Assembly: GCF_905163445.1 (NCBI RefSeq)
Contig: NC_053181.1
Span: 7,378,001 to 7,442,000, forward strand
Direction of reading: 5' to 3'
From: Pararge aegeria
Lineage: Eukaryota > Arthropoda > Insecta > Lepidoptera > Nymphalidae
DNA: 64,000 nt
This document shows, in pieces, positions 20,270 through 30,660 of this stretch (the stretch's first letter is position 1; every line of letters starts with the position of its first letter). A model generated the notes under the pieces. That model did not search any database. It saw only the letters and a program-made list of their open reading frames with translations, and was not told the origin of the DNA. Position numbers and translations under genes: made by a program.

Positions 20270-20490
20270 ATCATCATATCAACCCATTGGGTACTGGCCC
20301 ATTACAGAACACGGGTATCCTTCTAGAAGAGAAGAGTTTAGGTCGTAGCCCACCACACTGACCTAGACCTGATTTGTGGACTTTAACTTCGAAAACATTA
20401 TAGGGACGCTCAGGCATGCAGGTTTCCTCACGATGTTTTCCTTCACTATTAAAGCAAGTGATAACTAATAACTTTAAAAAGCACATAACA
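20270..20490 (-). mobile_element. SINE-S
   Basis: TCATCATATCAACCCATTGG, GGGTATCCTTCTAGAAG, CAGGCATGCAGGTTTCCTCA, AGCACATAACAAAT: reverse complement of the SINE-S body. The tRNA head is lost where SINE-C sequence begins. Confidence 0.8.
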
Positions 20491-20504
20491 AATCTTACCG
20501 GAAC

Positions 20505-20660
20505 GATTAATAGCTTGGCGATACGATACGTCTTTGGCGGCAGGGTGGTAACCAGCCACAGCCGAAGCCTCCCATCAGACCAGAAAAAAATCTGAAATTT
20601 TAAATTCTCAAATTGTACATGCCAGGGATCGAATCCGGTAACTCCGCTTATACCACAGCA
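20505..20660 (-). mobile_element. SINE-C head half
   Basis: CTTTGGCGGCAGGGTGGTAA, CCGAAGCCTCCCATCAGACC and GGGATCGAATCCGGTAAC (B-box complement) match SINE-C copies at 44398 and 56995. Confidence 0.75.
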
Positions 20661-21038
20661 AACACTGTAATTTCCCTTGATGATATCCTCCCACATAAGG
20701 GGGGGTTCTAAAATCATTGCGCTTTCCGGTACGGATGCACTATTCCACCTTGTGACCCGTAGATATCGCCCATCAATCCTTGAAGCTAAGTGCCCTGTCC
20801 GTTGTCACTTCCGCATCGCAACTAACTCTTGCAACTTAATAAGCTATGTCGATAACTCTGCAGCTGATTAACCAATACCGTTAACTAACTTCATCATCAG
20901 TCTCCTCTTAGAATAAGAAGGGTTTCGACCATAGTCCACCACGCTGGCCAACTGCGGTTTGGTAGACTTTACACATCTTAGACTCAGAAAACTCTTCTTT
21001 CCTCACGATCTTTTTCTGCACCATACCAGCAAGTGATA

Positions 21039-21427
21039 AAAATAAAATAAATATACCATGACAATGCACAGGGTATGCAGATGATATAAAATGAGTTATA
21101 TATATCCAGTGAGAGTTATAAAAACTTAAAGGCCTACTCTTAAGTTCTTTATAACTCTTACTGGAGTTTTTTTTCATTTTATATAATCTGCATACCCTGT
21201 GCATACCCTGTGCATACCCTCTATGCACGCCACTGCCATCTAGCCTTAAGGAAGCTTCTGTTATGGGTGCTAATAAAAGAATAATATACATAAATATTTA
21301 TAATGTAAAGATGAACACCCAGACAAAATCATTCATGTTCATCACACAAACTTTTTCCAGTTGTGGGAATCTAACCCACGGCCTTGGAGTCAGAAAGCAG
21401 AGCCACTGCGCCAAATGCTAATCAGCC
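21039..21427 (-). mobile_element. SINE-A nested in SINE-S
   Basis: The tail AAATAAATATACCATGACAA (21048-) and the body and head from 21236 (CATCTAGCCTTAAG ... CCAGTTGTGGGAATCTAACC ... AATCAGCC) belong to one element, itself split by MITE M at 21064-21235. Confidence 0.82.
21064..21235. mobile_element. MITE M nested in SINE-A
   Basis: Right end CTATGCACGCCACTG intact; left end truncated to TGCACAGGGTATGCAG. The internal fold-back matches 19168-19371. Contains a local triplication of GCATACCCTGT. Confidence 0.8.
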
Positions 21428-21777
21428 GTGATATTTCAATTGCTTAAATCAAAAACTCGGAAAAGTTAGATCCCCCGAAAGGAGAGCCTAAGCTTTAGCT
21501 ACTAGGCTATCACCGCTCAACTAAATTACTAATTAACAGACAGATTAAACATTACAATTGCTTCATCCGATTCAAAATAATAAACCTAAATATTTACAAA
21601 ACTTAATGAAGAAGCCCACGGCAGCTGATTTATAATGGACACAAAAAGTGGGCGGATGCTTTCTATGTTTGTGATGACAGATGTAATAAGAACGGGTGTA
21701 AAAATATAGTTATCTATTCTAGTGTAGGAGCTGGTGATAAATTTAATTAAAGCGTTTTATAGCGGTCGCATCGGTAT

Positions 21778-21864
21778 GCTGTGTGGTGACGGCAGATCAG
21801 ATTACAGTGGTCACCACCCCTCTACTTCCCGCGGGTGTCGTACTAAGGGAATATAACGAAGAGC
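21778..21864 (+). mobile_element. LINE-derived relic I
   Basis: TGTGTGGTGACGGCAGATCA, GTCACCACCCCTCTACTTCC, CGGGTGTCGTACTAAGGGAATATAACG: same block at 54957-55052. A dispersed lepidopteran retroelement segment. Confidence 0.6.
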
Positions 21865-21865
21865 G

Positions 21866-21948
21866 TTAAAGTCAAAGTCAAATATTTCTTTTTTCAAACA
21901 GGCACATAGATGTCACTTTTGATGAGTACTTTACATGTAATAGTATAT
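21866..21948 (+). mobile_element. LINE tail J
   Basis: GTTAAAGTCAAAGTCAAATATTTCTTTTTTCAAACAGGCACATAGATGTCACTTTTGATG, also at 54066-54155. Confidence 0.6.
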
Positions 21949-21970
21949 TATTTTAGCAGTTTTTACAGTC

Positions 21971-22030
21971 ATTTTGCGTGCGACAAGGATAGTTTGCGTG
22001 TGCTAAGTATAATTTGCGTGCGCCAAGTAA
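21971..22030. repeat. 3 x 20-bp tandem repeat
   Basis: Units begin at 21971, 21991 and 22011 around the core TTTGCGTGYGMCAAGKAT. Confidence 0.85.
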
Positions 22031-22149
22031 ACCTGTCGCACTCAAATAACAGTTTCATTTACGAAAAAACTCACGCGTCATTTTAAAATGGGCAAACAGC
22101 TCTTTTTCAACCGCAACAGCGAGTACTAAGATACTACTTATTCCGCATG

Positions 22150-22555
22150 AGTAATAATAAATAAATATACTACGACAATACACACGTCGCCCAGTGGCGT
22201 GCACTTCATACATGCACAAAAGCACTGCATACCCAAATTATTTTATATCACTCGTATTGGAGGAGAATTTTTCAATTTTATCCCATGTACCTGCTTTATG
22301 CATACCACGGTGAAAAACTCTATGCACGCCACTGACAGCGCCATTTAGCCCCAAAGTAAGCGTAGCTTGTGTTATGGGTACTAAGATAGATGTTGAATAA
22401 TTTTTATTAACATTTTACACATAATATACAGATAAACACCCAGTCACTGAAAAACTTTAATGTTCATCACACAAACATTTTCCAGTTGTGGGAATCGAAC
22501 CCACGGCCTAGGTCTCAGAAAGCAGGGTCGCTACCCACTGCGCCAGTCAGCCGTC
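22150..22555 (-). mobile_element. SINE-A carrying a nested MITE
   Basis: Tail AATAAATAAATATACTACGACAATACACACG, then the MITE (22192-22334), then GCCATTTAGCCCCAAAGTAAGC and a full head (CAGTTGTGGGAATCGAACCC ... CACTGCGCCAGTCAGCCGTC). Confidence 0.9.
22192..22334. mobile_element. hAT-like MITE M in SINE-A
   Basis: 143 bp with CAGTGGCGTGCA/TGCACGCCACTG ends, flanked by ACGTCGCC (22184-22191) and ACAGCGCC (22335-22342), a diverged 8-bp target duplication (6 of 8). The flanking SINE confirms the element's borders. Confidence 0.88.
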
Positions 22556-22570
22556 AAATATGACATAGAA

Positions 22571-22702
22571 GTGAGTTGATGGCGATAACTAAATTCGTCA
22601 ACTTAAAAACTAAAGCTACGAGGGTTCCAAACGCGCCCTGGTCTAAGAAGAAGCCCACAACAAACTTAGCCGGTGCTTGTTTTTTTTTTGTTATCATCTC
22701 AC
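22571..22702 (+). mobile_element. Fold-back element G
   Basis: GTGAGTTGATGGCGATAAC and GTTATCATCTCAC form inverted ends. The core has CTAAAGCTACGAGGGTTCC, CGCCCTGGTCTAAGAAGAAG and CAAACTTAGCCGG. Copies at 54164 and 58642 share ends and size (119-132 bp). Confidence 0.7.
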
Positions 22703-23110
22703 ATTGTCATTTAAAACTATTAAAGAAGCATCCTGGTTAGAGCATGCAGCAGCGTCCTCTGTGCTACTTACTACTACCAACTACTGCGATCGCCAACCCG
22801 CCTGCCCAGCGTGGTGATTATCCTCCAATTGGGAGAGTCCTTTAGTCCAGCAGTGTCAACTTAAAAACTAAAGCTACGATAGTTCCAAATGCGCCGTGGT
22901 CTAAGAAGAAGCCCACAACAAACTTAGCCGGTTGTTCCTTTTTTTTGTTATCACCATCTCACATTGTCATTTAAAACCATTAAAGAAGCAACCTGGTTAG
23001 AGCGTGCCGCAGTGTCCTCTGTGCTACTACTACCATCTACTGCGATCACCAACCCGCCTGCCCAGCGTGGTGATTATCCTCCAATTGGGAGAGTCCTTTA
23101 GTCCAGCAGT
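22597..23110 (+). repeat. Tandem duplication of a 258-bp unit
   Basis: 22597-22854 and 22855-23110 align end to end with few mismatches and small indels. Each unit contains the G core followed by a LINE-like 3' end (ACCCGCCTGCCCAGCGTGGT, TAGTCCAGCAGT). The second unit alone retains the terminal GGACTCTAATAGGCTG and GATGATGATGATGATGAT tail (to about 23150), so the first is a partial 5' duplicate. Confidence 0.92.
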
Positions 23111-23319
23111 GGACTCTAATAGGCTGTCTGTTGATGATGATGATGATGATACCGGTTTTAAATCTATAATATTTAAAATAAAGGGTTCTGGAGGCTCTTT
23201 AAGACCTCCTTGGCGCCAGATCCCAGAGGTGAGCGCTGTGTTATACATGAGAGTTGATATCGATAAGAGATGTTGAGTAGATATCGATAAGGCGTTATTA
23301 TGACTTATAACTGCCACAC

Positions 23320-23390
23320 CCCTAACATCAAATTACCATCTGGTTAGATCGCAGTCAATGGCTAACTTTTAGTGGAATAAAAAAAAGAAT
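23320..23390 (+). mobile_element. SINE-C tail
   Basis: ACCATCTGGTTAGATCGCAG, TCAATGGCTAACTTTTAGTGG and an AATAAAAAAAAG tail match SINE-C 3' ends. Confidence 0.65.
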
Positions 23391-23480
23391 AACTTTTCAG
23401 TTTTACCTTAAGATTCTCATTTAATAATTTAGAGTTGCAACGTATATTACAAAAAAATTATGAAATTAGGTAGTAATTTT

Positions 23481-23685
23481 ATTTAACAATTTTTGAAGAA
23501 ACATTCTATTATTAAACTCTTTATTTGTATACCACAACATTAACATATACCAAATATAATAAAAAAAGAAACATATAGAAAGAAGTTCCTAATTTTAATT
23601 AATTAATAATTTCTTAAAATTAGATACAAACATTACGTTATATGTTCTTCCAGTTTACCTAGTTTTTGAAACGTAGACAGTGTTT
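23481..23685 (-). repeat. LINE-tail blocks A' and B' (inverted relative to 24.2-24.5 kb)
   Basis: 23481-23585 is the near-exact reverse complement of 24237-24341 (block A). 23586-23685 is the reverse complement of 24351-24452 (block B) with more changes. The block order is not what one simple inversion would give. Confidence 0.85.
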
Positions 23686-24028
23686 CTGTGTGAATATTAA
23701 GTCTCTACAATAATAATGATAACTTACACTTGTTAAACAAAGCATTGCAGCTGCAGAGAGATTTAATAAAGGAAGCAGATGTATAAGATGTCTAGATTAC
23801 AGACGGGGAAAAAGCTCATTTCACTATAGGCAGTGTTCGTGAGAGTAAAAATTTTACAATTTAATAAGTATTATCAGCAGATGATATTATGTTTTGTAGC
23901 GCTTGCAACTTTAACACTGGATTTCAACATTTCTACTAAACTGGTGCACTGATGGACAGCATGAAACAATGATGGCAATAAAAATAAAATTATAGTTGGA
24001 TTTATAAGCGGCAAATAATTAGTCGTTA

Positions 24029-24341
24029 GTTGTTATAATATATATTAGTTTATTATTATATTCATTTATTAATTATATTATGTACTTTTGATCTATTTGT
24101 GTACACTAGTTTATGTATTAGTATTTAGTTATTCGCATGTACTCGTATGTATTTAAAAATTTGTACCACCAGCAGTCTATTCTCCTCTTCTTTTTTTTCC
24201 TAATTCAAAGGTTGCCTGGCAGAGATCGCTATTCTACTTCTTTCTATATGTTTCTTTTTTTATTATATTTGGTATATGTTAATGTTGTGGTATACAAATA
24301 AAGAGTTTAATAATAGAATGTTTCTTCAAAAATTGTTAAAT
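24029..24341 (+). mobile_element. LINE tail D
   Basis: GTACCACCAGCAGTCTATTC, GGTTGCCTGGCAGAGATCGC and TATACAAATAAAGAGTTTAATAATA. The same approximately 300-bp segment is at 31925-32230. This copy lacks the AGCGATAAGGCCGTC stem partner. Confidence 0.8.
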
Positions 24342-24576
24342 AAAAATTGTAAAACACTGTCTGCTTTTCAAAAACTAGGTAAACTGGAAGAACAGATAAC
24401 GTAATGTTTGCATCTGTACCTAATTTTGAGAAATTATTAATTAATTAATTGGAATCAGAATTTTAAGCAAACAAACAATAACTATCACGGTTACTTTATT
24501 TAAGTATATCAATCAGAATGTCTGTTTATCTGTTACACTCGTAAGCTAAATTTGCAGACGTAATTATTGTAAGAGC

Positions 24577-24718
24577 TTGAAGAAGAAGAAGGAGAAACAC
24601 TTTATTGCACGTATAACATACATATAGGAGAAGAAACATTAATGAAACAGTAATCAATCTAGACATGCAAAGGCGGCCTTATTGCTGCAAGCAATCTCTT
24701 ACAGGCAACCTTTGTAGA
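24577..24718 (-). mobile_element. LINE tail D, inverted fragment
   Basis: AAACACTTTATTGCACG...CAAAGGCGGCCTTATTGCTGCAAGCAATCTCTTACAGGCAACC is the reverse complement of the tail-D stem-loop and end. Confidence 0.75.
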
Positions 24719-24756
24719 ATGAACTTGACTACAATTAAAACTTATGGTTTATAATA

Positions 24757-24890
24757 TGCCTCGTTTGTGTAGTGGTTAGCACGTTCAAGCACGGATCACA
24801 ATATCGTGGGTTCGAATGCCGGGTCAATCCAAAAACTGTTAGGTATTGGGTTTTTCTGTTTAAGTTCCAGCCCGGAGTTAGCTAAATGGC
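24757..24890 (+). mobile_element. SINE-B head
   Basis: TGTGTAGTGGTTAGCACG (A box) and TCGTGGGTTCGAATGCC (B box), then GTTAGGTATTGGGTTTTTCTG and CAGCCCGGAGTTAG. tRNA-like but it does not fold as an intact tRNA. Confidence 0.7.
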
Positions 24891-24906
24891 GGTGTCAATC
24901 CCGTCG

Positions 24907-25179
24907 TTTGACGGCCAATTGGCGCACTTTGCAGCGACCCTGCTTTCTGAGTCCAAGGCCGTGGGTTCGATTCCCACAACTGGAAAATGTTTGTGTGATG
25001 AGCATGAATGTTTTTCAGTGTCTGGGTGTGTATATGTATATTCTAAGTATTTATGTATATTATTCATTAAAATATTCATCAGTCATCTTAGTACCCATAA
25101 CACAAGCTATGCTTACTTTGGGGCTAGGTGGCGATGTGTGTATTGTCGTAGTATATTTATTTATTTATTTAAAAAAAAG
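24907..25179 (+). mobile_element. SINE-A, full length
   Basis: GACGGCCAATTGGCGCACTTTGCAGCGACCCTGC head, B box GTGGGTTCGATTCCCAC, complete body, TATTTATTTATTTATTTAAAAAAAA tail. Confidence 0.9.
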
Positions 25180-26560
25180 TAATCTAGTACGTCCGTTAAA
25201 CTTAATTGAAATATTGCGCTGAGCTCCTGGTCTATAAGCGTAGTCACACGAATATAATGAAAGGGATTTGCAGAAAAAAAATTGCACGCCCCGTTGTGAC
25301 ACTGGCCATTGTTGGTATAAATTCTTAAGAATGGCCGCAGTAATTTTTCATAGCTGGCCCTAAATTGACATGTCTTCCTCGAAACGATTTATCTAAGTTG
25401 AGCATTCGTTGCTTTTCGAATACAAGAAGGAATATAAATTGTGATCTTTACATTAACAGTGATGGCAAAGATAAAGTGGAGATTGCTTTAACAAAGAAAA
25501 ATTGTATTCCAAATAAAAAAAATCTATGCGTTCTGTTACTGATTTAGAAGTCAATTTTTTTGCTCCGTCATTTAAAAATTGTTACAATGGTTTTGAAACA
25601 TTTGTACTAGAAATATTCTATATCAGATTGTCAACCTACGTCTACGTTTTCGCGTAAAAGTTAACTAACATTTGTAAGGAATCTAAATAACGGCATTTTG
25701 AATAAGTAGCCGTGGATAGAAACTCTATATTTCAATTTTTTATGATTGTTATTCAGTTGTTTGTGGATCACCTCACTTACTGGGTTTTGTGTCAGACTCT
25801 TCGGCCACCACCCGACCCCACGTACTTGTGACCGACCCTTTTCTTAATATCAGTAGTATATTAGTAGTATTGTATACAAACATTATAATACCGTTATAGC
25901 AAAATTGTCCTAATCGTAATGTATAATCATAACGATTAGGACAATTCACAAATTGTGTACGAATTTGACGTTTCGGTATTTATACTTCGGCTTCTCGATT
26001 GCGAGCGTACCAATCTCGTACTAAAGGTACTGGATAGTAGAATTTGATTGTAGGATGATTTCTTTTGGTGGTTTTCGTGTCATACAAAGTAGGTTCTAGG
26101 ATTTCATTGACGAGTCACGTAACATCTTAACAGGTTTAACACATCCATATACAAATGTAACTATGAGATTTAAATTGATTGTATGTGTAACTCTAAGGGC
26201 CAGTAACAAAGCCCGAAGCTACTGTATTTGACATGAGTGCGTTGGTGTTTGGCATGTCGCCAATCCAAGTAAATTATAATTAATTCTGTAACTCTTGATA
26301 CAAAATCCTTCACTGGGACTTAAGGGCACAAAGCCTTTTTTATTAACTTTAATGTTTATTTGGATTCCTGAATCCGTCATTTTTTTTTAAATTTAAAACG
26401 TCTGGTCTTGGACCTTGCTTGACGTTCAGTTACAAATTATTACAAAGTATTGTTTAACACGTTTATGTTAATTTTTTTTTGACCTATGGTAAACCACGGT
26501 TTAGCGGACAAGTTGTTTTACATACTTAGGTATCACAGACTCAGGTAACACATTTCTTTT
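25180..26560. other. Gene-free stretch
   Basis: Short open frames lack coding character. One palindrome at 25903-25946. Otherwise nothing recognised. Confidence 0.5.
25903..25946. repeat. Perfect 15-bp inverted repeat
   Basis: AATTGTCCTAATCGT (25903-25917) and ACGATTAGGACAATT (25932-25946) with a 14-base loop. Confidence 0.95.
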
Positions 26561-26569
26561 CCACTGACT

Positions 26570-26720
26570 TGAAAAAAAAGTAGGAGGTTCTCAATTCGAC
26601 TGTATGTTTTTTTTTTTTGTGTTTGTTACGCGATTACTCCGCCATCTATACACCGATTTTTATGATTCTTTTTTGTACGGTATACCTCAGAGGTGGTCCC
26701 ATTTTCATTTGGTGAAGATC
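26570..26720 (+). repeat. 'GGAGGTTCTCAATTCGACTG' element
   Basis: GTAGGAGGTTCTCAATTCGACTGTATG, poly-T, TGTTTGTTACGCGATTACTCCGCC and ATACACCGATTTTTATGATTC recur as fragments at 1588 and 63610. Confidence 0.55.
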
Positions 26721-28620
26721 TATTGGAAGGGTCGTGGAAAAACGAGGGAACTCTTCAAAGGTTATAGGAATACCTATTGCGATGTGTGTATCTTTTAATA
26801 ATAATTAATGTAATGTAACGTGCGAAATTTTTCATTCGAAAATTACCATTCAGTCAAGTCAATCTGATGATATAGACCCTTAGACTTTTTTTATCAGACG
26901 AACATTGGCCACCGAATGTGAAATATTGAGTATAACACTAGTTGCGCTTGCGATTATGGTATATAACAGGTAAGCAATATATACTCGTGACAATAAATAC
27001 GCTGATCGTGAAGAGCCGGGACAAATCCTCAACCATTAACTTTCCCCGGCTTCAGGAAAAGCATTTTTTTGTAAAAGGTTATGAGCAGATGACATTTGAA
27101 TATTATAATTTAATAACTAATATATTAAATAATATGATATACCTAGTCGCAAACCTTTTTTACTAAATATTTTTTTAGCAACCAATATTATTATATTTAT
27201 CGATTGAAATACACAAAAGTGGTAAAAACTTTCATTCATACAAGCGCTATTAAACTTGGAAAGGTATTTAGAGTATATGTTAAACGAAACTTCTTCGGCA
27301 AGTCATAAAGAGATAGAGAAATCGCAGCCACTTATCACAATTATTATCATATTATCGGTATAAGTTGGAAGACACAAAATATAACCGCTAATAGGTTTCT
27401 TATACCTTTAAACATATAATGTCAAAGTTAACCGTTAAGTTAAAGAAAAAAACTCTAAAAAATCAAAATTTCTGCTGCAAAAGGGAGGTAGGTACCACTC
27501 AACTGTTTGAAATAGTTTTTCGTGAACCAAACCAAATACAAACCTCTAGATTTTTTATTATAGGCAATTTTTGGAAAATACCATGGATACGTTCAAAAGT
27601 TGTTGTATGTTCTAACATTTCAAAATATTTATGTATTTTCATCTGTTTTTATAGCAATTGATAATGCTGGCTAAAATATGAGTTTTATTATTTGTAAACA
27701 TAATTGCTGTAATTCTGACATAGTTTTTGATTTTATCCCACTTCAGTTAATTTTAGATGGGCATCGATTTCGAAAATGTCTTGTTCGAATTTTTAATTAT
27801 TCTGTAAGGTGTTCTCATTTAACTTCGTTAACTTGGCGGAGCACTAATAGCAAGATTGGTTGTACATATTTGGTAAAATTTCAATATTCTTGTAGTAAAA
27901 AACACGAAGACCAAAATACATAGGTAATTTAGTAAAGGGCAAAATGAGAATGGACACTAACAATTAAACTTTTTTTTCAACGACCGAATTGTTTGGGTCA
28001 ATCCAGCCACGTCCTATAAAATAGCAATATTTCAGAATACAAATAAGAACCCATTTCTACTTTAAAGTAGCTTTCGAAGTAAGTTATGTAAAAAAGATTA
28101 GGTTAAAGAATTGATGCCCTATTAACATAAAAGTATACACATACATTTATCTTAATATGGCATCAACTTATGGAATTGGGATATATGGAATTTCTATCAA
28201 TTATATCGTATTATTTATACCTGAATACCTACATACCAGACATATGCATGAACCCTTTACTCTCTGTTTTGGGGCAGTCGTGCATAAATAATGTTCGTCC
28301 AGACTTGTTTTTGCATCGGTATGGAATTTAGCAGGAATTCTCAATCTTAGGTATCAATTTTAGCACGTCGCCTGGTAGGCGGTAACAAACGCAGAAACTG
28401 CGAGCCACGTCAGTTAGTTATCCTGTGTCTGACGCCAATGGGCATCGCGTAGGCAAACTGCCAAGAGGGAATAATAGAATATGACAGAACAAACCGATGC
28501 GTAATATACCTGACTGTCATTAATCTTTTAATTATGTTTGTGTGTTCTAGTTTGTAGTCAGTCGTGTCCGTGATAAATCTTCTAACGGTGAAATGCTAAA
28601 TATTTAAATGCATCTCGAAG
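26721..28620. other. Gene-free stretch
   Basis: AT-rich; open frames up to about 80 codons without recognisable domains. No repeat recognised by eye. Confidence 0.5.
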
Positions 28621-28621
28621 C

Positions 28622-28880
28622 ATTTATAGACTAGTGGCTAGGGCTTCGCACTTCCTTTCTGGATGACTGAGTTCGATCACCGGCACGCACAGAGAACTTT
28701 TCGGAGTTATGCGCGTTTTTAATTTTAGTAAATATCTTGAGGAAACCGGCATGTCTTAGAGTTCTTTGGTGTACCAAGCTGCACTTTGCCAGCGTGGTGG
28801 ACTTCTGCTTAAACACTTCTCTTTCTGAGAGGAGACCCATGCCGTTGGCCGGTGATGGGTTGATTATGGTGTTGGTGATC
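28622..28880 (+). mobile_element. SINE-S
   Basis: TAGACTAGTGGCTAGGGCTTCG...GAGTTCGATCACCGGCACGC head, TTTTCGGAGTTATGCGCGTT, GGAGACCCATGCCGTTGGCC body, ending GGGTTGATTATGGTGTTGG. Confidence 0.82.
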
Positions 28881-28964
28881 TCAATGCCCACATACATCTA
28901 GAATATCTGTGGGTTGACTTGGAGTTCAAAATAATTTATTTAGCTAATGGACTACAAATTTCAA

Positions 28965-29279
28965 TTCTAAAAGTAGATTTTTATTATATTTAATTATTCT
29001 CTCCAATATTTTTAAGCCCCCTTGGAGGGTGGCAACCATTAAGGCTATCTGGACTTTGTAGGCAGGCAGCACGGAAAAACTTTCAGATACGGCGTAAATG
29101 TTTAGCCACGATGTTCTCCTTCGGCCAGGTCTTTTACCGGCTATTTTCCCCTGAGTAATGAGCCGAAGGAGGTCATATTTATTGTTCCTCACAATATAAC
29201 CAAAATATTTTAACTTTAATAAAAACATAGAAGTTGCCATTAAAGGTACTCGTAAATTAGTTCTCAGCCTACATAACAA
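28965..29279 (-). pseudogene. Non-LTR retrotransposon RT C-terminal relic
   Basis: About 100 codons open. KLKYFGYIVRNNKYDLLRLI followed by TQGKIAGKRPGRRRTSWLN and KVQIALMVATLQGG match the C-terminal (K/L)-x-YFGH-x-(M/V)R...GKI-x-GKR-x-x-GRRR-x-SWL...A-x-x-R-x-x-MVANL region found after the reverse-transcriptase domain in many insect LINEs. The rest of the polyprotein is absent, so this is a dead 5'-truncated copy. Which LINE clade it belongs to cannot be said from so little. Confidence 0.8.
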
Positions 29280-29497
29280 GTGGATTTTTTATATGTTAAT
29301 AATAATTATTTATATCACCAGTTAAATCGATCAGTTAAACATCTGGTAGTTCCAACTGTCAACAAATATGGCGAATTATAAAACTTTCCTATGTTACTTG
29401 AAAATTATCGCTTTAACAGGTGAAGCTTTCATTAAAATGAAGAATAAAATTCAGCTTTTACTTTTTTAACAATATGTTCGTCTTTATTACCTGTGCC

Positions 29498-29533
29498 ACG
29501 TAAAAGAAGCGCTTGTGAGCGCTTCTTTTACGT
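29498..29533. repeat. Perfect 16-bp palindrome, 4-base loop
   Basis: ACGTAAAAGAAGCGCT and AGCGCTTCTTTTACGT around TGTG. Confidence 0.97.
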
Positions 29534-29630
29534 CTTTTAGTCTTACTGAGAAGAGGACGATTTTTACAGCTAAGATCGTATTAATACTTCTTGCCAGGCA
29601 CAATGTACATTAATCTAATATAGATTACAA

Positions 29631-29667
29631 GTTATGTAATCTATGTTACATATATAGATTACATAAC
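29631..29667. repeat. Perfect 14-bp inverted repeat
   Basis: GTTATGTAATCTAT (29631-29644) and ATAGATTACATAAC (29654-29667), loop of 9; a TCTATATAGATT-like motif also lies just upstream. Confidence 0.95.
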
Positions 29668-30571
29668 ATGCTGTAGCCAGCGACGTTTTGTTAAATCTGC
29701 AGGAACTTTAATTATACCAGGTTCTAATTATCCTATGTTCATATCAAGATGTAAAGCTTTGCAAAATTTTGACTTCATTGAAAACTCTAGCCTAATGTGA
29801 CGTTATGGCAAACTCTGTGCAATATTGTAGCAGACTAGGTCAAGAGTTTGAGCTGGGCATTGACGAGTGTCACAGAATCTTCCGGTCGATATATAAAATA
29901 GAGATGTGAAAGTTTTTGCTAATATCTTAATGTTTGATACATACCTAAACTCACATCGGGCCGAAGGCAGGCCATGTCTGCATCAAGATAGATAGTTTTT
30001 TATAGGAACTATAAGAGAAAATTCACGCGGGTAATAGTTACAGTTAAAGCGGACAAGTATTTATATCGAAAGCGCTCTTTTTATGTGACGCGACCTATGC
30101 CTACCTCAGAAGTATAAGTTCTTTCATTAAAACATTTATTATTGATTATATAATGTAGCTAAGGACTGTTTTGTACTCGGTGATCTTAAGTAGCATTGTG
30201 ATATAAAATCAAAGACATATATTCCTTAGAACCTTTTTGATTTGATTTCCTTTATTATACGTAATAAATATATCCGTATCACAAATTAGCGTCCATACCG
30301 AAAATAAGAAATCCCTTGTTCTATTATTAGAACAGATATCCTTTTTGGAAATATATAAATAACAATATTGTAATTACTTAGCTTGATTAATCTTGCCTCG
30401 GCGTAGAAACATTTTGACGTGGGAAGATTTTTCGGTTAAATAGCTTCACTAAGAATTTTTTTGCTATTGATTTCGAAATCAGTGTCAAGGTCTACCAGGA
30501 AATATCAGCACTTAATTTTTCTGAAGTTATAATACAAAGTTGAAGAGTAATTGAAATTGGAACTATATTTA
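29668..30571. other. Gene-free stretch
   Basis: AT-rich, no coding frame or repeat recognised. Confidence 0.5.
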
Positions 30572-30660
30572 TCACTAGCTGTGCCCGCGGCTGCTCTCGC
30601 GTTTATTGTTTTAGGACACCGTACCGTTGATAATATTTTTTATTTCACAACTCCATTAAT
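30572..30660 (+). mobile_element. RTE-like fragment
   Basis: ATCACTAGCTGTGCCCGCGGCTGCTCTCGCGTTTATTG matches the start of 15494-15874. Confidence 0.65.

Larger units (their letters stand above)
20891..21527 (-). mobile_element. SINE-S split by a nested insertion
   Basis: The 3' half lies at 20891-21038 (CTTAGAATAAGAAGGGTTTCG...CTCACGATCTTTTTCTGCAC) and the tRNA-like head at 21428-21527 (AACTCGGAAAAGTTAGAT...CTAGGCTATCACCGCTC). The gap is a SINE-A flanked by GTGATA on both sides (21033-21038, 21428-21433), the expected target duplication. Confidence 0.85.

Noticed and set aside
20274..20717. 147-codon minus-strand open frame, longest in the window
   Set aside because: It spans a SINE-S body joined to a SINE-C head; the translation is repeat DNA.
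21971..22030. CRISPR-like spaced repeat
   Set aside because: Three contiguous 20-bp units without spacers in a eukaryotic genome; a small tandem repeat.
24806..25222. 138-codon open frame
   Set aside because: It runs through SINE-B and SINE-A sequence; overlapping frames on both strands are open, as in other SINE copies.
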